Shown here in pieces: positions 9,128 to 19,836 of a stretch of 21,116 nt of DNA. Under the pieces are notes generated by a model. It was not told the origin of the DNA. It did not search any database and saw nothing but the letters and a program-made list of their open reading frames with translations. Every line of letters begins with the position of its first letter. The first letter of the stretch is position 1. Both the position numbers and the translations under genes were made by a program. This DNA is from an uncultured bacterium (GTDB taxonomy: Bacteria > Methylomirabilota > Methylomirabilia > Rokubacteriales > CSP1-6): contig CAMLFJ010000004.1 of the NCBI GenBank assembly GCA_946479205.1, positions 1 to 21,116 on the forward strand, given 5' to 3'.

Positions 9128-9699
9128 GACCGTTGGCTCCTTCGCCTGGGATAGCGGAAACACGTCGTGATGTGGTCGTTCACCATGCCGGTGGCCTGCA
9201 TGAACGCGTAGCAGATGGTGGGCCCCACGAAGCGGAACCCGCGCTTGACGAGGGTCTTGCTCATCTCGCGCGACTCCGCGGTCTCCGCCGGGACCTGCGC
9301 GCCGGTCGCCCACGCGTTCACGATCGGCTTGCCGCCCACGAACTGCCACAGATACTCCGCGAGACTGCCGAACTCCTGCTGCACTCCCAGCACCTGCCGG
9401 GCATTGCCCACCGTGGCCTCGATCTTCTGCCGGTTGCGCACGATGCCCGCGTCGCGCATGAGCGCGGCCTGCCGGCGCGCGTCGAACCGGGCGACCTTGA
9501 CCGGATCGAAGCCCGCGAAGGCCCGCCGGTAGTTCTCCCGCTTCCTCAAGATCGTGGACCAGGAGAGACCGGCCTGGGCGCCCTCGAGCACGAGCATCTC
9601 GAAGAGGTGCTGATCGTCGTGGGACGGAACGCCCCACTCGGCGTCGTGGTACGCGATCTCCAGCGGACCGCCGCTGGCCCAGCCGCACCGGATTGGCAT
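9124..9699 (-). CDS. tag: DNA-3-methyladenine glycosylase I
   Basis: Tag removes 3-methyladenine from alkylated DNA and leaves an abasic site for base excision repair. The 191-residue protein is the normal family length (E. coli Tag is 187). Seen: RCGWA at the start, YHDAEWGVPSHDDQHLFE, LEGAQAGLSWSTIL with the base-binding Glu39, DAGIVRNRQKIEAT, and GMVNDHITTCFR near the end. The zinc-snap ligands are all present: Cys5, His18, His176, Cys180. The start is 6 nt after the ntrC stop, and the stop overlaps the next gene as ATGA. It therefore appears to be part of the ntrBC transcript, an uncommon neighbour. No sign of transfer: base composition matches the surroundings. Confidence 0.96.
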   Translation of the reverse strand: MPIRCGWASGGPLEIAYHDAEWGVPSHDDQHLFEMLVLEGAQAGLSWSTILRKRENYRRAFAGFDPVKVARFDARRQAALMRDAGIVRNRQKIEATVGNARQVLGVQQEFGSLAEYLWQFVGGKPIVNAWATGAQVPAETAESREMSKTLVKRGFRFVGPTICYAFMQATGMVNDHITTCFRYPRRRSQRS

Positions 9700-9705
9700 C
9701 GAGCT

Positions 9706-11130
<1,425 letters not shown>

Positions 11131-11137
11131 TCTTAGT

Positions 11138-11144
11138 CCCCTCC
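11138..11144 (-). promoter_or_regulatory. Ribosome binding site of ntrC
   Basis: GGAGGGG on the minus strand, 7 nt before the ATG at 11130. It settles the start against the longer TTG-initiated reading from 11184. Confidence 0.7.
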
Positions 11145-11168
11145 GGTGGAAGAGATCACGCGGCGTCG

Positions 11169-11196
11169 TGGCCTCTTCGCGCAAGCGCTCATCGGG
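11169..11196 (-). repeat. 28-nt direct repeat, copy 1 (ntrB/ntrC junction)
   Basis: Minus-strand sequence begins CCCGATGAGCGCTTGCGC and continues GAAGAGGCCA. It is identical over 28 bases to copy 2 at 19837-19864 and in the same orientation relative to transcription. It fills about a third of the 76-nt gap between ntrB and ntrC. It contains GCGCTTGCGC, a short inverted motif, but the loop is too tight for a convincing hairpin. Probably a dispersed intergenic element of this genome. Confidence 0.75.
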
Positions 11197-11206
11197 TGCG
11201 CCTGGC

Positions 11207-12288
11207 TCATCGGGCGACCGGGAGGAAGCAGGAGACCGCGGTGCCGCGGCCGGGCTCGCTGGCGATCTGGATCGCGCCGCGATGCTCCTCGATGATCCGG
11301 TGACAGAGGGCCAGGCCGAGGCCGAGCCCCTTGTCCTTGGTGGTGAAGAACGGGGTGAAGAGCCGGGCGAGCGTGGCCTCCGGGATGCCGTGTCCCTCGT
11401 CCAGCACCTGGATCTCGGCCATGCTGCGCTGACCCTGCCCGAGATCCACCTTGGCGAAGAGCGGGTTCATGCTGAGCCGCGTGACCAGGGTCAGGCGCCC
11501 GCCCGCCGTCATCGCCTCCACCGCGTTGCGGACCAGATTGTGGAAGACCTGCAGGATGCGGTCCTCGTCGGCCAGGATCGGCGGCAGGCTCGGGTCGTAG
11601 CGCCGCACGATGGCCACTCCGCGCTGCGCCGCCATCTCCTCGGACAGGAGCGCCACGCGCTCGAGGAGCTGGTGCAGGTTCAGCGGGACCAGACGCAGGG
11701 TGACCGGGCGGCTGATATCGAGCAGCATCTCGATGATCCGGTTGACCCGGTCCACCTCCTTGAGCAGCACGTCGGTGTACTCGGCGAGGCGGGTGTCCTC
11801 TCCCATCTCGCGGGCCATGAGCTGCACCGCCCCCCGGATGGCTCCGAGCGGGTTGCGGATCTCGTGGGCCAGCCCGACCGCGATCTGCCCAGCCGCGGCC
11901 AGCGTCTCGCCGCGCCGCACCTCCGACTCGAGCTGGTGGAGCCGGCTCATGTCACGCAGCACCGCCACCGCGGCCTCCACGCCTCCGCTTCGCACCGCCA
12001 GCGGCGCGGTGACCACGCTCACGTGCACGGGCCGGCCGTCGCCGCCCTCGATCACCGCCTCCGACTCCGACCGGCTCTCCCCGGTGGCCAGGGTGTCGGT
12101 GAGGTGCCGCACCAGGGAGGTATCCGGCGGGAACACTTCCTTGAGCGCGCGCCCGATGGTCCGCCGGGCCGATCGGCCGAGCAGCGCTTCCGCGGCCGGG
12201 TTCCAGAGCATCACGCGCAGCCCGTCGTCCACCCCGACCACCGCGTCGGGCAGCCCGGCGATGAGCGCCTCGTAGTCGAGGCGCGGGC

Positions 12289-12292
<4 letters not shown>
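11207..12292 (-). CDS. ntrB: NtrB-family sensor histidine kinase
   Basis: A 361-residue soluble histidine kinase. It has an N-terminal PAS domain (about 6-112, LIAGLPDAVVGVDDGLRVMLWN), and a dimerisation/phosphoacceptor helix with His143 in AVGLAHEIRNPLGAIRGAVQLM, the characteristic NtrB/GlnL form. The HATPase domain has NLVRNAVEA (N box), DEGHGIP (G1) and FFTTKDKGLGLGL (F/G2 boxes). No transmembrane segment is seen, so it senses a cytoplasmic signal. It should phosphorylate the NtrC encoded next. The GTG start at 12292 overlaps the tsaD stop as GTGA, arguing for translational coupling; upstream in-frame starts would run far into tsaD. The C-terminus LPVAR ends 76 nt before ntrC. Direct control by a PII protein is expected from the family but not shown here. 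Confidence 0.92.
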
Positions 12293-13290
<998 letters not shown>

Positions 13291-13300
13291 GACGGCTCGA

Positions 13301-14170
13301 TTATCGCGCGAGTTGGGAGACCGGCACCAGCCGGAGCCCACGCGCTTCCCATCGCGGCACGTATTCCTTCAAGAGCCTCACCGTCAACGGATGACCGTGG
13401 GCGACCACGACCACCTCGCCCCGCCGCTCGGCCCATCCCGCCACCTCGTCCCATCGGGCCCGATCGCCCGCCTCCCCGCTCGCGTGGTCCACCAGGATCT
13501 GGCGACGGGCCGCGCGCACGCCCGCGTCCCGCGCCTCGTCGAAGGCGACCGACTGGCTCGACGTGTAGGCGTCCACCAGGAAGAGGCGACGGGCCGCCAG
13601 CACCTCCAGCACCGCCCGCATGCGGGGACGGTCCTCGGTCAGCCGCGAGCCCATCCGGTTCACCACCCCGACCGCCGGGGCCACCGCTTCGAGATGACTA
13701 CCCACGAGCCGCTGGATCTCCCCGGGAGGCATCGACATCAGCAGCGCGCCGGGACCCGGATCGATCTCGGGGAACCGGTACGGCTCCATCGGCAACCCCA
13801 GCAGCACCTCCATGCCCGCCCGCGAGGCGTCCCGCGCGATGGCGGCCGACAGGGGCAGCGCGGGCAGCACCGCCACCGTGAGCGGGCGGCGGATCTCGCG
13901 CAGGACGTCGAACACGTCGCGACGGCTCCCGAGGTCGTCCACGATGACGGCCACCCGGGGCGCACCCGGCGGCAGCGGCGTCGCCTCCGGGAGCGTGCGC
14001 GCGAGCGCGATGGGAGCCGGAGCGGCGGGCCTCCGGGGCGCGCGTCCGAGGAGATCGGAGCCGAACAGGCTCGTCTCCCCGCCCCGCGCCTGCCACTGAT
14101 CGAGCCCCACCACCGCGATCAGCAGCAGCATGATGATGCCGGCGAGAGCCTGCCACACTCTCGCCGGCAT
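13301..14170 (-). CDS. Divergent polysaccharide deacetylase family protein (YibQ-like), altered metal site
   Basis: A 289-residue protein with an N-terminal membrane anchor or signal (ALAGIIMLLLIAVVGL, 8-23), a Pro/Ala-rich linker (about 43-70), and a NodB-like barrel from about 71 (RVAVIVDDLGSRRDV with Asp78-Asp79, TVAVLPALPLS, EVLLGLPMEPY, PEIDPGPGALL, NRMGSRLTED, VVVAHGHP). It belongs to the divergent polysaccharide deacetylase (YibQ/DUF610) family. Relatives often sit next to envC and ctpA, as here, and are assumed to act on cell-wall glycans in the periplasm. Two positions are unusual: the family's LLHLPM and NNHMGS histidines are Gly125 and Arg172. Catalysis may therefore be lost or changed. 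The ATG has GGAGGG 5 nt upstream (14176-14181) and lies 17 nt after ctpA. Confidence 0.85.
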   Translation of the reverse strand: MPARVWQALAGIIMLLLIAVVGLDQWQARGGETSLFGSDLLGRAPRRPAAPAPIALARTLPEATPLPPGAPRVAVIVDDLGSRRDVFDVLREIRRPLTVAVLPALPLSAAIARDASRAGMEVLLGLPMEPYRFPEIDPGPGALLMSMPPGEIQRLVGSHLEAVAPAVGVVNRMGSRLTEDRPRMRAVLEVLAARRLFLVDAYTSSQSVAFDEARDAGVRAARRQILVDHASGEAGDRARWDEVAGWAERRGEVVVVAHGHPLTVRLLKEYVPRWEARGLRLVPVSQLAR

Positions 14171-14187
14171 CGGTTCCCTCCGGCCGC

Positions 14188-15471
14188 CTAGCGGGTCTGG
14201 GCCTGGGGCCCGGCCGGGCCCGGCCGGCCCTTGTCCAGGATCTTCATGGCCTTGAGCAAGTCGAGGGCGCGCTGCAGCTGCGGGTCACGCTTGAGCTGCT
14301 CCTGCGGGGTCTCCGACACCGGCGGGGTCGGCACCGGCTGCTCGGCGCCCGGCGCGGCCGCCACCACCTTCGGCGCCTCCACGATGATGTCGGGGGTGAT
14401 GCCCTTGCCGTGGATGGAGCGGCCCTTCGGGGTGAAGTACTTGGCGGTGGTCAGCCGCAGCCCGGAGCCATCCGAGAGCGGGATGATGGTCTGCACCGAG
14501 CCCTTGCCGAAGCTCTGGGTGCCGATCACCACCGCGCGGCCCCAGTCCTGGAGCGCGCCCGCCACGATCTCGGAAGCGGAGGCGCTGCCCTGGTTGACCA
14601 GCACCACGATCGGAAAGTCGGTGAACACGCGCTTGGCGTTCGAGGAGAAGCGCATGTTCTGGTTGCGCACGCGGCCCTCGGTGTAGACCACGAGCTTGCC
14701 CGACTCCAGGAACTTCTCGGTCACCTCCACCGCGGAGGTGAGCAGGCCGCCCGGATTGTTGCGCAGGTCCAGCACGAGGCCCTGGATCTTGCCGTCCTTC
14801 ACGTACTTGTCGAGCGAGGTCTCCAGGTCGTTGGCGGTCTGCTCCTGGAACTGGCGCAGCTTGATGTACTCGATGCCCGGCTCGAGCTGGTTGGCCCGGA
14901 CCGACTGGACGCGGATCTGCTCGCGCGTGATGAAGAAGTCCTTCGGCTCCGACCAGCCCTCGCGCACGACCGAGATCGTGATCTTGCTGCCCGGCTTCCC
15001 CCGCATGCGCTTGACCGCGTCGGAGAGCTGCATGTCCTTGGTGGAGAGCCCTTCGATCTTCAGGATGCGGTCACCGGGCTGGATGCCCGCGCGGTAGGCC
15101 GGGGTGCCCTCGATGGGGGCGACCACGGTGAGCACGTCGTCCCGCAGCGTGATCTCGATGCCGAGGCCCCCGAAGCTCCCGCTCGTCTCGACCTGCATCT
15201 CGCGGTACATCTCGGGGTCGAGGAACGAGGAGTGCGGATCGAGCCCGCGCAGCGTGCCCTTGATCGCGTTGTAGATGATGTCCTTGGGCGCGACCTCGTC
15301 CACGTACTGGCTCTGCACGATCGAGAGCACCTCGGTGAAGAGGCGCAGGTTCTCGTAGGTGGCCGCGGTGTCGTTGCCCTTGCTCGCCACCCCGCCGCCC
15401 AGGGACAGGGTGAGGATGAGCAGCAGCGCGGAGATCATGACCACCTTCTTCATGTGCCGGATGGGCCGCAT
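14188..15471 (-). CDS. ctpA: C-terminal processing peptidase, S41 family (CtpA/Tsp)
   Basis: A 427-residue periplasmic serine protease that cleaves proteins from their C-termini and often trims peptidoglycan hydrolases. Seen: an N-terminal signal/anchor (VVMISALLLILTLSLGGGV, 10-28), the Ctp N-terminal segment with RGLDPHSSFLDPEMY, a PDZ domain (about 100-172, FGGLGIEI...PGDRILKIEG), and the S41 core LDLRNNPGGLL, VNQGSASASEI with nucleophile Ser298, Asp309, and GTQSFGKGSVQ with general base Lys323. The tail after about 365 is Pro-rich with a short predicted helix. The start at 15471 is supported by GGAGGAG 6 nt upstream; Met7 (15453) is a possible alternative. Its place after ftsEX-envC suggests it acts on the same cell-wall machinery. 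Confidence 0.96.
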   Translation of the reverse strand: MRPIRHMKKVVMISALLLILTLSLGGGVASKGNDTAATYENLRLFTEVLSIVQSQYVDEVAPKDIIYNAIKGTLRGLDPHSSFLDPEMYREMQVETSGSFGGLGIEITLRDDVLTVVAPIEGTPAYRAGIQPGDRILKIEGLSTKDMQLSDAVKRMRGKPGSKITISVVREGWSEPKDFFITREQIRVQSVRANQLEPGIEYIKLRQFQEQTANDLETSLDKYVKDGKIQGLVLDLRNNPGGLLTSAVEVTEKFLESGKLVVYTEGRVRNQNMRFSSNAKRVFTDFPIVVLVNQGSASASEIVAGALQDWGRAVVIGTQSFGKGSVQTIIPLSDGSGLRLTTAKYFTPKGRSIHGKGITPDIIVEAPKVVAAAPGAEQPVPTPPVSETPQEQLKRDPQLQRALDLLKAMKILDKGRPGPAGPQAQTR

Positions 15472-15477
15472 CGTGTA

Positions 15478-15484
15478 CTCCTCC
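15478..15484 (-). promoter_or_regulatory. Ribosome binding site of ctpA
   Basis: GGAGGAG on the minus strand, 6 nt before the ATG at 15471. It sets this start over the longer in-frame opening toward 15543 and over Met7. Confidence 0.7.
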
Positions 15485-15509
15485 GTGTGTACTTCTTTCT
15501 TGTATTCGC

Positions 15510-15532
15510 TCGGCTCGCCTTCGGCTGCGCCT
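15510..15532. repeat. Short imperfect tandem repeat in the envC/ctpA gap
   Basis: TCGGCTCGCCT (15510-15520) is followed directly by TCGGCTGCGCCT (15521-15532). It lies in the 64-nt gap between the envC-like stop and ctpA. No stem of note and no obvious function. Confidence 0.4.
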
Positions 15533-15535
15533 CGC

Positions 15536-16762
15536 CTATCCACGTGGCCTGAGCCACTGAGTGGGATCCTGCGGCTTCCCTTCGTGCCGCACTTCGAAAT
15601 ACAGGCGCGGCCCCTGCAGCGAGCCGGTATCGCCGACCGTTCCGATGATCTGCCCCTGCTTCACCTCGTCGCCCTCGGTGACCCGGATGTCGGCGGCGTG
15701 CGCGTAGACCGTGTAGTACTCGCCGCCGTGATCCACGATGATCAGGTTCCCATAGCCCCGGAACCAGCCGGTGTAGACGACCTGGCCGGGGAATACCGCC
15801 GCGATGTTCGCGCCCTCGCCCGCCTCGATGTCGATCCCGTTGCGGAACGTCTTCGTTCCGAATCGCGGATTGACCTGCGGTCCGTACTCCGCGACGACCC
15901 GGCCGTCCGCCGGCCACGCGAGCCGCCCGCGCAGGGACGCGAAGCCCGGCCCCGCGTCGCCCGGCGCCGGCCGGGCGGGCCGGCTCGGCGGCGGCACCTT
16001 CGCAACCGCCCGCCGCTGCTTCTCCTGCAGGTCGCGGATGAAGGCCTCGAGCCGGCGGGTGGCCTCGGACAGCTCGCCGACCATCCGGTCGTGGTACGCG
16101 CGCTCGCTCTGCACCTTGGCCAGCAGCGCGCGCCGCTTCGCCGCTTCCTGATCGAACTCGGCCCGCTCCTGATCCGCCTCGGATCGGAGCGACGCCATTT
16201 CTCGCCCGCGCGCCTCGACCCGGCTCTTCCGGTCCGCCAGCACCTCGGACGTCACACGATACTCTCGAATCAGCCGGGCGTCCACCGAGGCCAGGGTGGT
16301 GAGGTGCCGGAGCTGCACCGCCTGCTCCACCGGGTCCGCGCCCGAGAGCACGATGGGCAGCACGCCGCCCTGGACCTGCAGCTTGTAGAGCGCGCGGAGG
16401 CGCCGGCCCAGCACGTCCTCCTGCCCGGAGCGACGCGACTGCAGGCGCCCGATCTCGCCCTGCAGCTCGCCGACGTCGGCCTGAGCCCGCCGCAGTCGCG
16501 TGTCCAGCGCCACCACCTGCTGGCGCTTGTCGCTGAGGCGCCGATCGATGCCTTCGAGCTCGCTCAGCACGCCCGCTTCGCGCTTGCGCGCGTCCGCCGC
16601 TTTCTGGCGCTCCTCGAGGAGACGCTTCTGGGTCTGCTGCAGGTCCTGCTGCTTGTCGCCGATCTCCGCGCTCTCGCGCTTCGGGACCTGGGCCAGGACC
16701 GCGGGCGCGAGCAGGGCCGGCACCACCGCCAGGACCAGGCCGAGCCGCCAGGCGCGCCTCAT
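15536..16762 (-). CDS. envC: EnvC-like murein hydrolase activator with degenerate LytM domain
   Basis: A 408-residue exported protein. It has a signal peptide (LGLVLAVVPALLAPAVLA, cut near residue 24), a long charged coiled coil (about 28-250, rich in Gln, Arg, Glu, with YKLQVQGGVLPIVLSG in the hinge), a Pro-rich linker (about 256-270), and a C-terminal LytM/M23 domain (about 276-406). The zinc ligands of active M23 peptidases are partly missing: the first His is Asn308 (RNGIDIEAG), and the last HFE is LYFE (Tyr388). His355 (YAH) and Asp311 remain. This matches EnvC-type activators, which are recruited by FtsEX and switch on septal amidases rather than cutting themselves. The start overlaps the ftsX stop as ATGA, fitting the FtsEX-EnvC complex. 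Confidence 0.92.
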   Translation of the reverse strand: MRRAWRLGLVLAVVPALLAPAVLAQVPKRESAEIGDKQQDLQQTQKRLLEERQKAADARKREAGVLSELEGIDRRLSDKRQQVVALDTRLRRAQADVGELQGEIGRLQSRRSGQEDVLGRRLRALYKLQVQGGVLPIVLSGADPVEQAVQLRHLTTLASVDARLIREYRVTSEVLADRKSRVEARGREMASLRSEADQERAEFDQEAAKRRALLAKVQSERAYHDRMVGELSEATRRLEAFIRDLQEKQRRAVAKVPPPSRPARPAPGDAGPGFASLRGRLAWPADGRVVAEYGPQVNPRFGTKTFRNGIDIEAGEGANIAAVFPGQVVYTGWFRGYGNLIIVDHGGEYYTVYAHAADIRVTEGDEVKQGQIIGTVGDTGSLQGPRLYFEVRHEGKPQDPTQWLRPRG

Positions 16763-17643
16763 ACCTGGGCCCGCCCGCGAGCCAGCAGCCCACCCAGCGC
16801 CCCCAGCATGGTCCCGGCCCCGATGAGGGCGAGCGCCTGCAGCGGAGACAGGAAGGTCACCCGCTCGAGGCCGATCGTCATCGGCAGCAGGGGCTCGAGG
16901 CGCGGCACCGCGAGCGCGTACGCGATCTCGAGCGCGGCGAGCGCCATGATCGCCGCGACCAGGCCCTGGGCCATGCCCTGGAGCAGCCGCGGGGCCCGGA
17001 TCACGTTCTCGGTGGCGCCCACCAGCCGCATGATCTCCATCTCGTCGCGGCGGAGGTGCAGCACCAGGGTCGTCGCGGTGGTCACGGTGAGGATCGCGGC
17101 GATCGCGAGCACCGCGCCGATCACGAGGCCCACCCCCTGGAACAGGCGTCGGAACTGCTCGAGCCCGTCCACCCACTGACTGCCGCCCTGCACTTCCTCC
17201 ACTTCCGGCAGCGCCACCAGGCGGCCGACCAGGGCCCGCGTGCCCTCCGGCGTCGCAATGACCGCGTCGGGCGTCACCTCGACCGAGGCGGGCAGCGGAT
17301 TGCGCGGGAGCTGCTCGGCCACGTCGGCCTGGGTGCCCAGCGAGCGCTTGAGCACGCGCAGGGCCTCGGCCTTGGAGACGTAGCGCACCCGCTGGATGCC
17401 ACCCACCGCCTCGATGCGCTGCAGGAGATCGTCGAGCTTGGCGGCCGGCGGCTCGTCCTTCAGGTACACGATGACGCGCACCCGGTCGCCCCACTGATCG
17501 ATGGCCCGGCCCAGGTTGAGCGAGAGCAGCCAGAAGCCGCCGAGCGCGGTGAGCGAGAGCGCGATGAGCAGGATCGCGGCGAGACCGATGCGGCCGGCGC
17601 GCCGCAGGTCGCGCATCGCCTCGTTCATGACGAAGCTGAACAC
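16759..17643 (-). CDS. ftsX: Cell division protein FtsX
   Basis: FtsX is the membrane half of the FtsEX complex, which passes ATP-driven conformational changes across the inner membrane to EnvC and so triggers septal amidases. The 294-residue protein has the family layout: TM1 about 20-42, a periplasmic loop about 45-165 (VRVIVYLKDEPP, VRYVSKAEAL, LPASVEVTP), TM2 about 168-195, the cytoplasmic signature RRDEMEIMRLVGAT (198-211), TM3 about 222-246 and TM4 about 267-288. The start is GTG at 17643, 22 nt after ftsE; Met6 is a weaker alternative. The stop overlaps the envC-like gene by 4 bp. All parts look intact. Confidence 0.95.
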   Translation of the reverse strand: MFSFVMNEAMRDLRRAGRIGLAAILLIALSLTALGGFWLLSLNLGRAIDQWGDRVRVIVYLKDEPPAAKLDDLLQRIEAVGGIQRVRYVSKAEALRVLKRSLGTQADVAEQLPRNPLPASVEVTPDAVIATPEGTRALVGRLVALPEVEEVQGGSQWVDGLEQFRRLFQGVGLVIGAVLAIAAILTVTTATTLVLHLRRDEMEIMRLVGATENVIRAPRLLQGMAQGLVAAIMALAALEIAYALAVPRLEPLLPMTIGLERVTFLSPLQALALIGAGTMLGALGGLLARGRAQV

Positions 17644-17665
17644 TATCCTTCGACTCCCGCCCGGC

Positions 17666-18337
17666 TCATCCTTCGTCCTTCACGAGGCGGCCACCTTCGA
17701 GCTTGAGGGTGCGGCGCTTGAGCTGGGGCACCAGCCGGGCCTGGTGGGTCGCGAAGAGCACGGTGGTTCCGCGGCTCCAGATGTCCTTGACCAGCGCCAG
17801 GATCTCGTTGGCCATCTCGTCGTCCAGGTTGCCGGTGGGCTCGTCGGCCAGCAGCAGGCCCGGTGACTTGACGATGGCCCGCGCCAGCGAGGCCCGCTGC
17901 GCCTCGCCCTGGGAGAGCTGGTGGGGGAAGGCCTGGGCCCGCGCGGAGAGGCCGACCGCCTTGAGCGCGGCGAAGGCCTTGGGGGTGATGTCGCGCCGGG
18001 GCGTGCCCAGCACGCGCAGCACGAAGGCCACGTTCTCGAAGACGGTGCGCCCGGCCAGGAGCTTCGAGTCCTGGAAGACGATGCCGATGGACCGCCGCAG
18101 GCGCGGGATCTCGGAGCGCCGGAGCGCGGCGACGTCGAAGCCGGCCACGTCAATATCGCCTTCGGAGGGCATTTCCGCCGCGTAGAGGAGCCGGAGGAGG
18201 GTGGTCTTGCCGGCGCCGCTGGCCCCACTCAGGACGACGAACTCCCCCTTGGCGACATGGAAAGACACGTCGTTGAGGGCGGCCACTCGGGAGGGGCCGG
18301 CACCGAAGACCATCGACACGTGCTGCAGCCGAATCAT
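17666..18337 (-). CDS. ftsE: Cell division ATP-binding protein FtsE
   Basis: The ATPase of the FtsEX ABC-like complex at the division site. The 223-residue protein has the exact family length. Seen: Walker A SGASGAGKTT (37-46, Lys44), Q-loop VFQDSKLL (Gln89), signature LSQGEAQR (141-148), Walker B LLLADEPTGNLD (161-172), and switch His198 (FATHQA). The signature differs from the common FtsE form LSGGEQQR at two positions but keeps the essential Ser and Gly. The ATG lies 27 nt after gatB and 22 nt before ftsX in transcription order. The gap upstream is unusually AT-rich for this genome (GTTGAATAGTTAGATAGAAT), so a local promoter is possible but not convincing. Confidence 0.96.
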   Translation of the reverse strand: MIRLQHVSMVFGAGPSRVAALNDVSFHVAKGEFVVLSGASGAGKTTLLRLLYAAEMPSEGDIDVAGFDVAALRRSEIPRLRRSIGIVFQDSKLLAGRTVFENVAFVLRVLGTPRRDITPKAFAALKAVGLSARAQAFPHQLSQGEAQRASLARAIVKSPGLLLADEPTGNLDDEMANEILALVKDIWSRGTTVLFATHQARLVPQLKRRTLKLEGGRLVKDEG

Positions 18338-18364
18338 GAGGTGCGTACCATTCTATCTAACTAT

Positions 18365-19822
18365 TCAACCTTTCGGTAGTTTTTCCACCAAAAGGCGGTT
18401 CACGGTGGCCGGATTCGCCTTGCCCTGCGTGGATTTCATCACCTGGCCGACCAGGAAGCCCAGCGCGGCCTTTTTGCCGGCTCGGTAGTCCTCGACCACC
18501 TTGGCGTGCTCGGCCAGCACCAGATCGACCGCGGCGCCGAGCGCCCCCTCGTCGGCCACCTGGGTGAGCCCCTCGCGGCTCACGATCGCCTGCGCCGTGT
18601 CGCCCGAGCGGTACATCTTCTCGAACACGTCCTTGGCGATCTTGCCGCTGATGGTCCCGTTGTCCATGAGGGCCAGGAGCCCGATCAGGTTGGCGGGCGG
18701 GATCGGGCAGGCCGCCACCGCCTGATCGTCGTCCGCGGGCAACTCGCGCAGCAGCTCGTTGAGCACCCAGTTGGCGACCGCCTTGGGCTTGCCGCCGCCG
18801 CGGACGGCCTCCTCGAAGTAGTCCGCGAGCCCGCGGCCCTGGGTCAGGAGGTCGGCCTCGTAGGCCGAGAGCGCGTAGGCGCTCTGGAAGCGGGCCCGGC
18901 GGGCCTCCGGCAGCTCGGGCAGGCGCGCGCGCACCTCGTCCACCCACTCCGCGCGGAGATCGAGCGGCGGCAGGTCCGGCTCGGGGAAGTAGCGGTAGTC
19001 GTGCGCGAACTCCTTCGAGCGCATCGACACGGTCACCATCCGGTCGGGGGCCCAGAGCCGGGTCTCCTGCACGATGCGCTCGCGGGTCGCGAGCGCGCGC
19101 GTCTGCCGCTTGATCTCGTGCTCGAGGGCGTCGCGGACGTTCCGGAACGAGTTCATGTTCTTGATCTCGACCTTGGTGCCGTACTCGGCCTGCCCGCGCG
19201 GCCGGAGCGAGATGTTGGCGTCGCAGCGGAGCGAGCCCTCCTCCATGTTGCCGTCGCACACCCGCAGGTAGATCAGGATCGCCCGCAGCGTCTTCAGGTA
19301 GGCGGCGGCCTCCTCCGGGCTCTGGAGGTCGGGCTTGGAGACGATCTCCATCAGGGGCACGCCGGCCCGGTTGAAGTCCACGCTGCTGGAGGGCGCGGTC
19401 TCGAGCGCGCCCTCGTGGACGAGCTTGCCCACGTCCTCCTCGAGGTGCACGCGCTGGATGCCGATCTCGCGCGGCCCGCCGCCCGCGTCGACCACGAGGC
19501 GCCCGTGCTCGGCGAGCGGCTCCTCGTACTGGCTGATCTGGTAGTTCTTCGGCATGTCGGGGTAGTAGTAGTGCTTGCGCGCGAACCGGTTCAGGCCGTT
19601 CACCCCGCAGCCGAGCGCCAGCGCGGTCATGGTGCCGAACTCGATGGCGCGCCGGTTGATCACCGGGAGCGAGCCGGGCAATCCGAGGCACACCGGACAC
19701 GTCTGGGTGTTCGGCGCCTCCCCGAAGGTGGCCCGGCAGCCGCAGAACATCTTGGTCACGGTCGCGAGCTGGGCGTGGACCTCCAGGCCGATGACTATCT
19801 CGTAGCGGGTGGCGTCGGTCAT
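18365..19822 (-). CDS. gatB: Aspartyl/glutamyl-tRNA amidotransferase subunit B
   Basis: GatB holds misacylated Glu-tRNA(Gln) or Asp-tRNA(Asn), activates the side-chain carboxylate with ATP and lets ammonia from GatA complete the amide. The 485-residue protein is normal length. Seen: YEIVIGLEVHAQL at the N-terminus, the zinc site with Cys27, Cys29 (CGC) and Cys42, Cys45 (CPVC), YYYPDMPKNYQISQY, VDFNRAGVPLMEIVS, a helical middle and a Yqey-type tRNA-binding tail from about 410 ending LLVEKLPKG. The ATG at 19822 directly precedes the conserved start. There is no proper ribosome site (AGAGG is about 20 nt away), so coupling to gatA is inferred. A TTG at 19852 in the 28-nt repeat is less likely. 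Confidence 0.97.
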   Translation of the reverse strand: MTDATRYEIVIGLEVHAQLATVTKMFCGCRATFGEAPNTQTCPVCLGLPGSLPVINRRAIEFGTMTALALGCGVNGLNRFARKHYYYPDMPKNYQISQYEEPLAEHGRLVVDAGGGPREIGIQRVHLEEDVGKLVHEGALETAPSSSVDFNRAGVPLMEIVSKPDLQSPEEAAAYLKTLRAILIYLRVCDGNMEEGSLRCDANISLRPRGQAEYGTKVEIKNMNSFRNVRDALEHEIKRQTRALATRERIVQETRLWAPDRMVTVSMRSKEFAHDYRYFPEPDLPPLDLRAEWVDEVRARLPELPEARRARFQSAYALSAYEADLLTQGRGLADYFEEAVRGGGKPKAVANWVLNELLRELPADDDQAVAACPIPPANLIGLLALMDNGTISGKIAKDVFEKMYRSGDTAQAIVSREGLTQVADEGALGAAVDLVLAEHAKVVEDYRAGKKAALGFLVGQVMKSTQGKANPATVNRLLVEKLPKG

Positions 19823-19836
19823 GTCGGTCTGCGGTC

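Noticed and set aside
11131..11184. N-terminal extension of ntrC from a TTG at 11184.
   Set aside because: The start lies inside the 28-nt repeat, and the ATG at 11130 has a strong ribosome site and the normal receiver-domain start.
18338..18364. AT-rich stretch before ftsE with TAGAAT as a possible -10.
   Set aside because: No acceptable -35 at 16-18 bp and the gap is only 27 nt between co-directional genes.
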